This document shows, one piece after another, positions 44,961-52,188 of a DNA stretch of 64,000 nt. The position numbers and the translations under genes were made by a program. The notes under the pieces were generated by a model. It did not search any database. It was not told the DNA's origin and saw nothing but the letters and a program-made list of their open reading frames with translations. Numbering within the stretch: the first letter of the stretch is position 1; each line of letters starts with the position of its first letter. Source of the DNA: RBG-16-34-14 sp963727535 (lineage in GTDB: Bacteria; Bacteroidota; Ignavibacteria; Ignavibacteriales; Ignavibacteriaceae); the NCBI GenBank assembly GCA_963727535.1, contig CAVSGR010000006.1, positions 1,178,001 through 1,242,000 of the forward strand, written 5' to 3'.

Positions 44961-45998
44961 ATGAACATTTGGGAAATATTAGGTTTTGCAATATTAAAGA
45001 TTTTAATAGTTGTGCAGCTTATGCTTCTTACAGTTTCCTATTTAGTTTACTTTGAGAGAAGAATTAGTGCATGGGCGCAAAACAGGCTTGGTCCCAATAG
45101 AGTTGGTTGGGAAGGGGTTCTTCAACCTTTTGCAGATGTACTAAAGTTATTGCTAAAAGAAGATATAGTTCCTACACAGGCTAACAGAACGATTCATACT
45201 CTCGCGCCGATGATAGCATTGTTTGTTGCATTTACAACTTACGCAGTAATTCCTTTTGGACCCACAATAAGTGTTTTTGATTTTTCAATTCCTCTTGTTG
45301 TTGCCGATGTTAATATCGGTATTCTTTATGTACTTGCATTAACATCTCTTGGAGTCTATGCTATTACCTTTGCAGGTTGGTCTTCCGGCAGCAAATACTC
45401 TTTACTTGGTGGAATAAGATCATCTGCACAAATGATTTCTTATGAAATCTCGATGGGTTTTTCAATCGGTGGAGTTCTTCTTCTTTCTGAATCTTTAAGA
45501 CCACTTGCAATTGTGCAGTCGCAGGGTCAGTGGATGTGGAACGCATGGATTCAGCCAATCGGGTTTATAACATTTGTCGTTTCTGCTTTTGCCGAAACAA
45601 ACAGGCTTCCTTTCGATTTACCAGAAGCCGAACCGGAACTTGTCGGAGGATTTCATACAGAATACAGCAGCATGAAATTTGCCGGATTCTTTTTAGCAGA
45701 GTATGCTAATATGATCGTTGCAAGCGGTTTAATTGTAACATTATATCTTGGTGGTTACAATATTCCTTTCTTTAATATTGAAACGCTTGGTCTTCCTGTC
45801 TGGATAACGGTTTTAATAAGTATTGGTGCATTCTTATTTAAGATGGCTGCTTTACTGTTTTTCTTTATCTGGGTAAGATGGAGTTTGCCGCGATTCAGGT
45901 ATGATCAGCTAATGAGCTTGGGCTGGAAAGTTATGTTTCCTCTTTCCTTAATAAATATTATTTGGGTTGCAGCTTTAATAATGATTTTTGGGTTATAG
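44961..45998 (+). CDS. nuoH: NADH-quinone oxidoreductase subunit H
   Basis: Membrane subunit of complex I at the quinone chamber. The 345-aa protein shows the NuoH landmarks: ERRISAWAQNRLGPNRVGWEGVLQPFADVLKLLLKED, then GWSSGSKYSLLGGIRSSAQMISYE, ETNRLPFDLPEAEPELVGGFHTEYSSMKFA, and RFRYDQLM near the C-terminus. A GGAG sequence lies upstream of the start. It is followed not by nuoI directly but by the repeat-flanked four-helix-bundle unit. Confidence 0.96.
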   Translation: MNIWEILGFAILKILIVVQLMLLTVSYLVYFERRISAWAQNRLGPNRVGWEGVLQPFADVLKLLLKEDIVPTQANRTIHTLAPMIALFVAFTTYAVIPFGPTISVFDFSIPLVVADVNIGILYVLALTSLGVYAITFAGWSSGSKYSLLGGIRSSAQMISYEISMGFSIGGVLLLSESLRPLAIVQSQGQWMWNAWIQPIGFITFVVSAFAETNRLPFDLPEAEPELVGGFHTEYSSMKFAGFFLAEYANMIVASGLIVTLYLGGYNIPFFNIETLGLPVWITVLISIGAFLFKMAALLFFFIWVRWSLPRFRYDQLMSLGWKVMFPLSLINIIWVAALIMIFGL

Positions 45999-46003
45999 GG
46001 GAA

Positions 46004-46534
46004 TATGGGTATAAGGGTATATAGGTATAGAAAAAATGATTGATGATAAAAAGGAATATAATTTATATGAGGAAAATCAAGATTTCTTGGTAAATGAACC
46101 AAACGAGTTTTACAACGAAAAAAAGGATTTTACTTCTTTAGCAGCATGGATTAAATGTCGAGAAGTAAAATTATTCTTTTATAAAAAGATTATACCTGGA
46201 TTACCTAAAGAAGAGAAATACAATTTAGAAATTCAAATAAGAAAATCATCAATTAGTATTACTGCAAATATTTCAGAAGGATATGGACGATATCATTATC
46301 AGGAAGGTATTCAGTTTTACAGAATTTCTAGAGGCTCATTGTTTGAGCTTAAGGATCATTTGATGAGCTGTTATGATCTTGGTTATATTGATAATGATCT
46401 GAAACAAGATGGCGAAAAATTAATAGAGCATGCAAAGATTATATTAAATGGATTTATTAATTTTGTAAGAAATAAAACAGAAAAGTGAATTTTTGACTTG
46501 AATATACCTTATACCTATATACCTTATACCCATA
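46004..46534 (+). mobile_element. Four-helix-bundle (S23/IVP) unit between terminal inverted repeats, inside the nuo operon
   Basis: Left arm 46004-46029 begins TATGGGTATAAGG and right arm 46510-46534 is its reverse complement over 25 bp with a single one-base indel. Both arms are built from GGTATA units. Between them lies one gene, for an S23-family four-helix-bundle protein, and nothing else. The left arm starts 6 nt after the nuoH stop and the right arm ends 27 nt before nuoI. I see no transposase and no clear target-site duplication. The layout suggests a non-autonomous mobile unit or an IVS-like sequence; mobility is inference. Confidence 0.65.
46036..46488 (+). CDS. Four-helix-bundle protein of the S23/23S rRNA-intervening-sequence (IVP) family
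   Basis: A 150-aa protein whose residues about 30-148 match the family pattern: SLAAWIKCREVKLFFYK, IQIRKSSISITANISEGYGRYH (the SI.ANI.EG box), FYRISRGSLFELKDHLMSCYDLGYI (GS..EL...L) and a last helix LIEHAKIILNGFINFV. The N-terminal 30 residues are an acidic/Tyr-rich extension. Family members are encoded in 23S rRNA intervening sequences of Leptospira and Coxiella, and the Avd protein of diversity-generating retroelements has the same fold; their cellular role is not settled. It sits inside an inverted-repeat-bounded unit. Confidence 0.85.
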   Translation: MIDDKKEYNLYEENQDFLVNEPNEFYNEKKDFTSLAAWIKCREVKLFFYKKIIPGLPKEEKYNLEIQIRKSSISITANISEGYGRYHYQEGIQFYRISRGSLFELKDHLMSCYDLGYIDNDLKQDGEKLIEHAKIILNGFINFVRNKTEK

Positions 46535-46561
46535 ATACTAGGATGAAGACGGAGCTTACGA

Positions 46562-47056
46562 ATGGCTGTTAAAAGAAGAGAAAAAGATCTTACACTATTA
46601 GAAAAGATGTATATCCCGGAAATTGTGAAAGGCTTATCATTAACGTTGAAAAGTATGTTTAAGCCTAAATTCACTTTAAAGTACCCCGAAGAAAAGTTCA
46701 TTCCATCTGGCTCATACAGGGGCAGACCCGTTCTTGTTCAGGAAGATGACGGACGCGAAAGATGTGTAGCTTGCGGTTTGTGTTCGAGAGTTTGTCCGGC
46801 ATTAGCAATTGAGGTTCAGGCTGCCGAAACTGATCTTGAAAAAGAGAGATATCCCGAAAAATTTGAAATAAATATGATTCGCTGCATCTTCTGCGGCTTT
46901 TGTGAAGAGGTTTGCCCGGAAGAAGCTATTGTTATGAGCAAAGATTACGAGATGGCTTTTACAAACAGGGAAGAAGCTATTTACGGAAAAGATAAACTTC
47001 TCGTTCCCGTCGAACAGCTTCAGGATAGAATAGACTTTTTAAGAAAATACAAATAG
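46562..47056 (+). CDS. nuoI: NADH-quinone oxidoreductase subunit I
   Basis: Peripheral arm subunit with two 4Fe-4S clusters (N6a/N6b): CVACGLCSRVCP and CIFCGFCEEVCP with the usual P-A/EA follow-ons. Flanked by KGLSLTLKSMFKPKFTLKYPEE at the N-terminus, as in NuoI. The 164-aa length is normal. It is the third nuo gene here; nuoJ-N do not follow, as the next gene is an unrelated T9SS protein. Confidence 0.95.
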   Translation: MAVKRREKDLTLLEKMYIPEIVKGLSLTLKSMFKPKFTLKYPEEKFIPSGSYRGRPVLVQEDDGRERCVACGLCSRVCPALAIEVQAAETDLEKERYPEKFEINMIRCIFCGFCEEVCPEEAIVMSKDYEMAFTNREEAIYGKDKLLVPVEQLQDRIDFLRKYK

Positions 47057-47104
47057 GAAACCCGATTTGAAGTATTCGAAGATAGTTCATATCTTCTATC
47101 TGTT

Positions 47105-48445
47105 ATGTTTGAGAGGGCATGCATATTGTTTGCTTTTCTGCTCGTTTTCGAGACTTTTGGTCAGGAAAAAGAGTCTAATTACTATTTAGTCAGTCCTAAG
47201 TTCATCCCTTCCGGTTCCTCGTTCGATGTTTCTTTAACTATTACAAATACCTATCCCAAGGCTGACAGGTTTGAACTTCTCGTTCTGCCGGATAATGCGG
47301 CATCTTTGAATAAGGCAGAGTATAAATCGGTCTACGAATCTGCTAAATTGAATCTTCTTAATAAAAATTTTGAAGATTATTCAGGTGATGCTTCATTAAT
47401 AACAGTAGATCTTAAAGACAGTCTGCGTTCAGGAGTCGTTTTCCAGGTTATAATGAATTTCAAATCAGAGTTAAGTAATTCTTCGAGAGTTAAGTTTAAA
47501 GGAGTTTTCAAGGAAGGTGACTCGGTTTTAGCGTACCTTAAATCCTCTAAAAATTTGAGTGATGAAAATTTTATTTCTGCTGATGTTGATTTTTACAAGC
47601 CGCAAAAAATTGCGGATAAAGATATTATCTTAAATGAAGATTCTTTCTTAAAAATCGATATCAATAAAAAATTTACAAATAATCTTTTAGTTGAATTCTG
47701 GCTAAAGCTGAATGATCCGGGAATCGATTTTCTGAAAGTATACAGAGATAACATTCCTCAGCCCGATTTCACACTTTCCACAAATAAATTTCAGATGTTG
47801 ACAGTCTCTTCAAACGTTCAATCTCAAACGTTTCTTAAACCATATTTTACGGGAAAGAAATCGTGGTACCATATAATAATTTTAACATCAAAAAAGGATG
47901 GACAGATTTACTTTTACTGCGACAATACATTGATTGCAAAAAATAATCTTCCCAATTTCTTTGAACCCAATAATACAAACCTGGTTTTTGAAAATACGAA
48001 CAGTGATAAATCTTTCCTGATTGATCTTTTACGAATAGAAGATTTTAATAACTCTGTTAGTTCGTCCATTTCGAATAGCCATTCAACAGTTTTTAGTTCC
48101 GATAGTTCATCTCTTGTAGCGCAATATAAATTCGATTCTTATGATGAACTTCTGAGTGAAAATGAAAATGTTAAAATTGAAACTTCAAACTTAAGATTTA
48201 TGAAATCCGATGCGCCGCTTTTTGCGAGATCACCAGAATTAAATATCAGCTTACTCGCTAACTCTTATGAACTGGAATGGCAGGGCGGGGACTATAAGCA
48301 GGCTTCATCTTATATCTGGAGAAATCTTCAGACGGCAAACCTTATACTTCTGTTTTTACAATCCAGGCTGATAATACACAGGAGAAAACTTATTCTTTTA
48401 TTGATGCTGTTGATCAATCATCGGAGATTGTTTATTACAGGATAA
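47105..48445 (+). CDS. LamG-like T9SS protein, N-terminal part (gene 47105-48774, frameshifted)
   Basis: Signal peptide (ERACILFAFLLVFETFGQE) and two regions: an immunoglobulin-like part (about 25-160, SGSSFDVSLTITNTYPKADRFELLVLP) and a concanavalin/LamG-like part (about 175-330, LLVEFWLKLNDPGIDFLKVY ... WYHIIILTSKKDGQIYFYCDN). The frame is lost after SYI at about 48315: a missing base would give SYILEKSSDGKPYTSVFTIQ and lead into a T9SS domain. The last 40 or so residues of the frame as it stands are out of frame. Predicted extracellular protein, ligand unknown. Confidence 0.78.
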   Translation: MFERACILFAFLLVFETFGQEKESNYYLVSPKFIPSGSSFDVSLTITNTYPKADRFELLVLPDNAASLNKAEYKSVYESAKLNLLNKNFEDYSGDASLITVDLKDSLRSGVVFQVIMNFKSELSNSSRVKFKGVFKEGDSVLAYLKSSKNLSDENFISADVDFYKPQKIADKDIILNEDSFLKIDINKKFTNNLLVEFWLKLNDPGIDFLKVYRDNIPQPDFTLSTNKFQMLTVSSNVQSQTFLKPYFTGKKSWYHIIILTSKKDGQIYFYCDNTLIAKNNLPNFFEPNNTNLVFENTNSDKSFLIDLLRIEDFNNSVSSSISNSHSTVFSSDSSSLVAQYKFDSYDELLSENENVKIETSNLRFMKSDAPLFARSPELNISLLANSYELEWQGGDYKQASSYIWRNLQTANLILLFLQSRLIIHRRKLILLLMLLINHRRLFITG

Positions 48446-48774
48446 AACAGCTAAACAATGATGGTTCGGTTATTTATTCTGATCTTGTAAAAGTTGGACA
48501 GGGAGAATCTGAGCCTTTTACCCTGGGACAAAATTATCCTAACCCGTTCAATCCTAAAACAAGTATTGATGTTGAATTACTTGAAGATTCCGAAATAGAA
48601 ATTACAATTTACAGTCTTGAAGGAAGAGAAATAGCTAAGTTGTTTAAAGGTTCTCTTTCCAAAGGTGTACACAAATTTTCTTTCGATGGGGAAGGACTCC
48701 CTTCAGGAATTTATTTGTACAAAGTTGCAGCACCAAATTTTACTCAAACAAAGAAGATGATTTTGACGAAGTAA
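48316..48774 (+). CDS. LamG-like T9SS protein, C-terminal T9SS domain in the restored frame
   Basis: Reading frame +1 from the previous part: LEKSSDGKPYTSVFTIQADNTQEKTYSF, a fibronectin-like strand, then LGQNYPNPFNPKTSI and IYSLEGREIAKLFKG ... SGIYLYKV ... KKMILTK, a type A T9SS domain ending at 48774. As the sequence stands it is not connected to a start codon. Confidence 0.8.
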   Translation: MEKSSDGKPYTSVFTIQADNTQEKTYSFIDAVDQSSEIVYYRIKQLNNDGSVIYSDLVKVGQGESEPFTLGQNYPNPFNPKTSIDVELLEDSEIEITIYSLEGREIAKLFKGSLSKGVHKFSFDGEGLPSGIYLYKVAAPNFTQTKKMILTK

Positions 48775-48843
48775 AAAATTAGATTTTTTTATTTTTCTTG
48801 ATAGTTGTAACTTGAAGTAGTATTTTGTCAAAAAAGGAGAATA

Positions 48844-49038
48844 ATGACAGCAATAATAATAAAAGCGGACAAAAAGAGTAATAAAATATTATCTGATCTG
48901 GCTAAGAAACTTGGCGGAGACGTTTTGCCTATCAAAGAAGAACAATATGAAGATATTGCTTTGGGTTATTTAATGGATAAAGTTAAAACTGGTGAAACTG
49001 TCAGCCGTGAATCAGTAATAAAGAAGTTAAGCAAGTAA
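48844..49038 (+). CDS. Small antitoxin-like protein
   Basis: A 64-aa protein (TAIIIKADKKSNKILSDLAKKLGGDVLPI ... DKVKTGETVSRESVIKKL) with the pattern of the short antitoxins paired with RelE/YafQ-type toxins in Bacteroidota. An AAGGAG ribosome site lies 8 nt upstream. Its toxin partner directly downstream (49042-49312) is broken. The exact antitoxin family is not certain. Confidence 0.7.
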   Translation: MTAIIIKADKKSNKILSDLAKKLGGDVLPIKEEQYEDIALGYLMDKVKTGETVSRESVIKKLSK

Positions 49039-49041
49039 TGC

Positions 49042-49312
49042 ATGACTGTTGAATTCGACAAATCTTTTCTAAAAAGCATTTCTAAAATAAAAGACATTTA
49101 ATTCTAAGTAAGATTAAACAAGATTATTTCCGAAATAGAAAATGCAAAATCGTTAGACTGAATTAAAAAACCTGAAAAAATTAGTGGGGTTTAAAAACTA
49201 TTATAGAATCAGACTTGGAGAATATAGAATCGGTTTTGAGAAGCTTAACTCGACAAAAATTAGGTTAATAGTTGTAGCGCATCGAAAAGATATTTATAAA
49301 AACTTTCCATAA
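49042..49312 (+). pseudogene. Decayed RelE-family toxin
   Basis: Begins MTVEFDKSFLKSISKIKDI 3 nt after the antitoxin stop, then has an in-frame TAA near 49100, further stops and at least two frame changes. Conceptual repair gives a recognisable RelE-like chain: IISEIENAKSL, GFKNYYRIRLGEYRIGF, IRLIVVAHRKDIYKNFP, ending at a TAA at 49310-49312. The many lesions point to real decay. Confidence 0.78.
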
Positions 49313-49539
49313 AACAATCTCTTCCCTTCTTTTTAATTAATAAAAAAACTATTTTAAATTTTAGTTTGATTAGAAAATGGACGGGAAATAATATGGGTTC
49401 TTATCGGAATTAAAAAATTGATGGAACACTGGGTAACATTCATGCATTCATCCAATTATGCATTCATTCTTTAAACCAAATTATTTACCAGTCTAATATT
49501 TGTTTAATCTCTTTTTGATTGAAAGAAAAACATATTGTA

Positions 49540-51078
49540 ATGCTTTCTAAAGTTTATTCCAGTTCGACTTACGGAATCGATGCTTATTTAGTTGAAGTAG
49601 AAGTTCATGTTGAAAAGCAGGTTCCCGGTTTTATTATTGTCGGTTTGCCCGATAATGCCGTAAAAGAAAGCAGGGAAAGAGTAACATCTGCAATTAAAAA
49701 CAGCGGATTTGAATTTCCTAAAAAGAAGATAACTGTAAATCTCGCTCCCGCAGATATTAAAAAAGAAGGAAGCGCTTTCGATTTACCCGTTGCAATCGGA
49801 ATTCTTTCAGCAACAGAAAAAGTTGAAGGAGGCATGCTTAAAGATTCTGTTTTGTTGGGAGAGCTTGCATTAGATGGAAATCTTCGTCCTGTAAAAGGCG
49901 CTTTGCCAATTTCCGTTGAAGCAAAGAAAAGAGAAATAAAAAGAATTATTCTTCCAAAAGATTCTGCTAAAGAAGCATCTATTGTTGATGGAATAGAAGT
50001 TTATGGAATGGAAACTCTTTTGGAAGTAGTTCAGTTTCTAAATGGAGAGATCAGCAAAGAACCTGAGAAGACAGATAAAAATGAAATCTTTTCACAGATA
50101 AATCTATATCAATTAGATTTTTCTGATGTTAAAGGACAGGAAAATGTTAAACGTGCACTTGAAGTTGCAGCAGCAGGCGGGCATAATATTTTAATGATCG
50201 GACCTCCCGGTTCCGGGAAAACAATGCTTGCTAAAAGATTGCCGTCAATTCTTCCGCCTTTAACTTTCGAGGAAGCTCTTGAAACAACCAAGATACATTC
50301 TATTGCCGGAATCTTATCTAAAGAAAAAGCTCTAATTACAGAAAGACCATTCAGAAGTCCGCATCATACAGTTTCCGATGCAGCCTTAGTCGGCGGCGGG
50401 TCTTTTCCAAAGCCAGGCGAAGTTTCATTTGCTCATTATGGAGTTTTGTTTCTCGATGAACTTCCTGAATTTAAAAAAAATGTACTTGAAGTTTTAAGAC
50501 AGCCGCTCGAAGATTCACAAGTTACTGTTAGCCGGTCAAAGCTTTCATTAAGTTTTCCTGCCAACTTTATGCTTGCTGCTGCTATGAACCCTTGTCCTTG
50601 CGGTTATTTTACGGATCCGAATAAAGAATGCACATGCTCTCCGCCGTTGATTCAAAGATATATGGCAAAAATATCGGGTCCTTTGTTAGATAGAATTGAT
50701 ATTCATATTGAAGTTCCCGCAGTTAAGTATAAAGAATTGTCTTCCGACGCAAAAAGTGAAAATTCAATCAGAATAAGAGAAAGAGTAATTGAAGCAAGAA
50801 AAGTTCAACTTAACAGGTTTGCCGGCATGAAAAACATTTATTGCAATGGCGATATGACAACTAAAGAAATAAGGCAATTTTGCAGTCTTGATTCTGCCGG
50901 CTCAGAATTACTAAAAATGGCGATGACAAAACTTGGTTTTTCAGCCAGAGCATATGACAGGATACTGAAAGTAAGCCGCACAATTGCGGATTTGGAGCAT
51001 TTTGAAAACATTTTACCTCAACATTTAAGTGAAGCAATTCAATATCGGAGTTTAGACAGGGAATTGTGGAATCATTAA
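49540..51078 (+). CDS. comM: YifB/ComM-family Mg-chelatase-like AAA+ ATPase
   Basis: Start chosen at ATG 49540; an upstream in-frame TTG at 49519 is less likely. The 512-aa protein has the N-terminal Lon-like fold (TYGIDAYLVEVEVHVEKQVPGFIIVGLPDNAVKESRERV), an AAA+ core with Walker A GPPGSGKTMLAKRL (about 215-228) and Walker B LFLDELPEF, sensor/Cys segment NPCPCGYFTDPNKECTC, and the C-terminal Mg-chelatase lid (SARAYDRILKVSRTIADLE). ComM is a hexameric helicase that promotes branch migration during natural transformation; in bacteria without known competence the role is unclear. Confidence 0.92.
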   Translation: MLSKVYSSSTYGIDAYLVEVEVHVEKQVPGFIIVGLPDNAVKESRERVTSAIKNSGFEFPKKKITVNLAPADIKKEGSAFDLPVAIGILSATEKVEGGMLKDSVLLGELALDGNLRPVKGALPISVEAKKREIKRIILPKDSAKEASIVDGIEVYGMETLLEVVQFLNGEISKEPEKTDKNEIFSQINLYQLDFSDVKGQENVKRALEVAAAGGHNILMIGPPGSGKTMLAKRLPSILPPLTFEEALETTKIHSIAGILSKEKALITERPFRSPHHTVSDAALVGGGSFPKPGEVSFAHYGVLFLDELPEFKKNVLEVLRQPLEDSQVTVSRSKLSLSFPANFMLAAAMNPCPCGYFTDPNKECTCSPPLIQRYMAKISGPLLDRIDIHIEVPAVKYKELSSDAKSENSIRIRERVIEARKVQLNRFAGMKNIYCNGDMTTKEIRQFCSLDSAGSELLKMAMTKLGFSARAYDRILKVSRTIADLEHFENILPQHLSEAIQYRSLDRELWNH

Positions 51079-51119
51079 ATAATCATTACAGAATTTACTT
51101 CCTTCACACCATCTGATAT

Positions 51120-51148
51120 TTGCATTTTTTCGTAATTAGGAATATATT
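51120..51148 (+). promoter_or_regulatory. Promoter of the tRNA cluster
   Basis: TTGCAT (51120-51125), 17-nt spacer, TATATT (51143-51148); transcription would start about 13 nt before tRNA-Tyr. Confidence 0.6.
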
Positions 51149-51167
51149 TAGTGTTCGTTTTTAAAAA

Positions 51168-51251
51168 GGGCGGACGCCGGAGTTGGAGAGCCGGGGCGGA
51201 CTGTAAATCCGTTGGCTTACGCCTTTGGGGGTTCGAATCCCTCGCCGCCCA
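51168..51251 (+). tRNA. tRNA-Tyr (GTA)
   Basis: Type II tRNA, 84 nt, with a long variable arm; the anticodon loop CTGTAAA carries GTA. T arm GGGGG-TTCGAAT-CCCTC and acceptor GGGCGGA / GCCGCCC; the seventh pair is an A-G mismatch and position 8 is C instead of the usual T, so the 5' end may contain an error or variant. CCA is not encoded. First gene of the Tyr-Gly-Thr cluster. Confidence 0.9.
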
Positions 51252-51351
51252 CGGACTTGAGAATGGCGATGATTTTATACAAGGGAATAAAAAATATTTT
51301 TTTAATTGGTTCCCTTATTTTTTTGTTCTTTTCAAAATTGTTTGCAACAGT

Positions 51352-51428
51352 GCGGGAGTAACTCAGTTGGCTAGAGTCACAGCCTTCCAAGCTGTTGGTC
51401 GCGGGTTCGAGTCCCGTCTCCCGCTCCA
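51352..51428 (+). tRNA. tRNA-Gly (TCC)
   Basis: Perfect 7-bp acceptor GCGGGAG / CTCCCGC, anticodon loop CTTCCAA with anticodon TCC, T arm GCGGG-TTCGAGT-CCCGT, discriminator T and an encoded CCA (51426-51428). Confidence 0.95.
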
Positions 51429-51455
51429 AAAAAGCTCGCACCAACTAAGTATTTT

Positions 51456-51528
51456 GCTGACGTAGCTCAGTTGGTAGAGCACATCCTTGGTAAGGATGAG
51501 GTCACCGGTTCAATCCCGGTCGTCAGCT
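51456..51528 (+). tRNA. tRNA-Thr (GGT)
   Basis: Acceptor GCTGACG / CGTCAGC perfect, anticodon loop TTGGTAA with anticodon GGT, T arm CCGG-TTCAATC-CCGG. Discriminator T; CCA is not encoded. A degenerate copy follows at 51586-51707. Confidence 0.95.
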
Positions 51529-51585
51529 CAAGTAAAAGATTTTATTGTTAGATATAAATAATAAGTTAGTTCGTTTTTAAAAAAT

Positions 51586-51707
51586 GCTGATAGACCAATT
51601 GTAGAAAATGAGGCTAAGCAGTTGGTAGAGCATCCCGCTAAGCGGGAAGGTCACCGGTTCTCAGCCAAAGGCTGATCCGCCTCTGGCGGAAATCCCGGTC
51701 GTCAGCT
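51586..51707 (+). pseudogene. Degenerate tRNA-Thr copy with palindrome insertions
   Basis: Matches tRNA-Thr at AGTTGGTAGAGC, GGTCACCGGTTC and AATCCCGGTCGTCAGCT. GCTGA at 51586 is probably the 5' end, then about 24 nt of unrelated sequence interrupts the acceptor/D arm. The anticodon stem is replaced by TCCCGC-TAA-GCGGGA (51633-51647). A 30-bp tandem of two palindromes (51661-51690) is inserted exactly inside the T loop. No functional anticodon remains. Confidence 0.85.
51661..51690. repeat. Tandem 15-bp palindromes in the T loop of the tRNA copy
   Basis: TCAGCC-AAA-GGCTGA followed directly by TCCGCC-TCT-GGCGGA. Removing these 30 nt restores the T arm CCGG-TTC-AATC-CCGG of the intact tRNA-Thr at 51456-51528, so the insertion is exact. 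Confidence 0.85.
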
Positions 51708-51727
51708 CAAACAAAAAAAGTAATGCT

Positions 51728-51877
51728 ATGAGAGAAATTATAACTTTAGAATGCACAGTCTGTAAAAGACGAAACTATACTACTACCAAAAATAAACGTC
51801 TTCACTCCGGCAGGGTAGAATATAAAAAGTACTGCCGCTGGGATAAAAAACACACTATCCATAAAGAGACTAAGTAA
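51728..51877 (+). CDS. rpmG: 50S ribosomal protein L33
   Basis: A 49-aa protein: MREIITLECTVCKRRNYTTTKN, then SGRVEYKKYCRWDKKHTIHKETK. It has one Cys pair motif (CTVCK) and a single C-terminal Cys (YCRWD), so the zinc site has only three of the usual four Cys. Length and position between the tRNA cluster and tRNA-Trp/secE are typical. Confidence 0.93.
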   Translation: MREIITLECTVCKRRNYTTTKNKRLHSGRVEYKKYCRWDKKHTIHKETK

Positions 51878-51886
51878 TTGATAATT

Positions 51887-51960
51887 ACGTCAGTAGCTCA
51901 ATTGGCTAGAGCAGCGGTCTCCAAAACCGCAGGTTGGGGGTTCGAGTCCCTCCTGACGTG
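51887..51960 (+). tRNA. tRNA-Trp (CCA)
   Basis: Acceptor ACGTCAG / CTGACGT, anticodon loop CTCCAAA with anticodon CCA, T arm GGGGG-TTCGAGT-CCCTC. Discriminator G; the 3' CCA is not encoded. It is directly upstream of secE, the usual bacterial order. Confidence 0.95.
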
Positions 51961-51993
51961 CGGAGTTATTTATTGTAAGGATGGTTTTCTGAA

Positions 51994-52176
51994 ATGAAAG
52001 AAAAAATAATCGGTTTCTTTGATGATGTTGTCAAAGAGATGAAAAAAGTAACATGGCCAACAAAAGATGAATTAAAGGAATCTACAACTGTTGTTATTGT
52101 TGTATGCCTCGTGATAGCTGCGTTTACTTATGTAATAGATATGATAATAAACCAGGTTTTAAAAGGAATATTTTAA
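51994..52176 (+). CDS. secE: Preprotein translocase subunit SecE
   Basis: 60-aa single-span form: amphipathic helix VVKEMKKVTWPTKDEL (the conserved WP.. motif) then one transmembrane helix VVIVVCLVIAAFTYVIDMII. It clamps SecY in the translocon. nusG follows after 12 nt. Confidence 0.95.
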   Translation: MKEKIIGFFDDVVKEMKKVTWPTKDELKESTTVVIVVCLVIAAFTYVIDMIINQVLKGIF

Positions 52177-52188
52177 GTTTTGGAAACT

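Noticed and set aside
46036..46488. The S23 gene as Avd of a diversity-generating retroelement
   Set aside because: No reverse transcriptase, template or variable repeat is nearby; only the fold family is shared.
51151..51465. An open frame across the tRNA-Tyr/tRNA-Gly region
   Set aside because: It runs through two clear tRNA genes and matches no protein; composition follows tRNA sequence.
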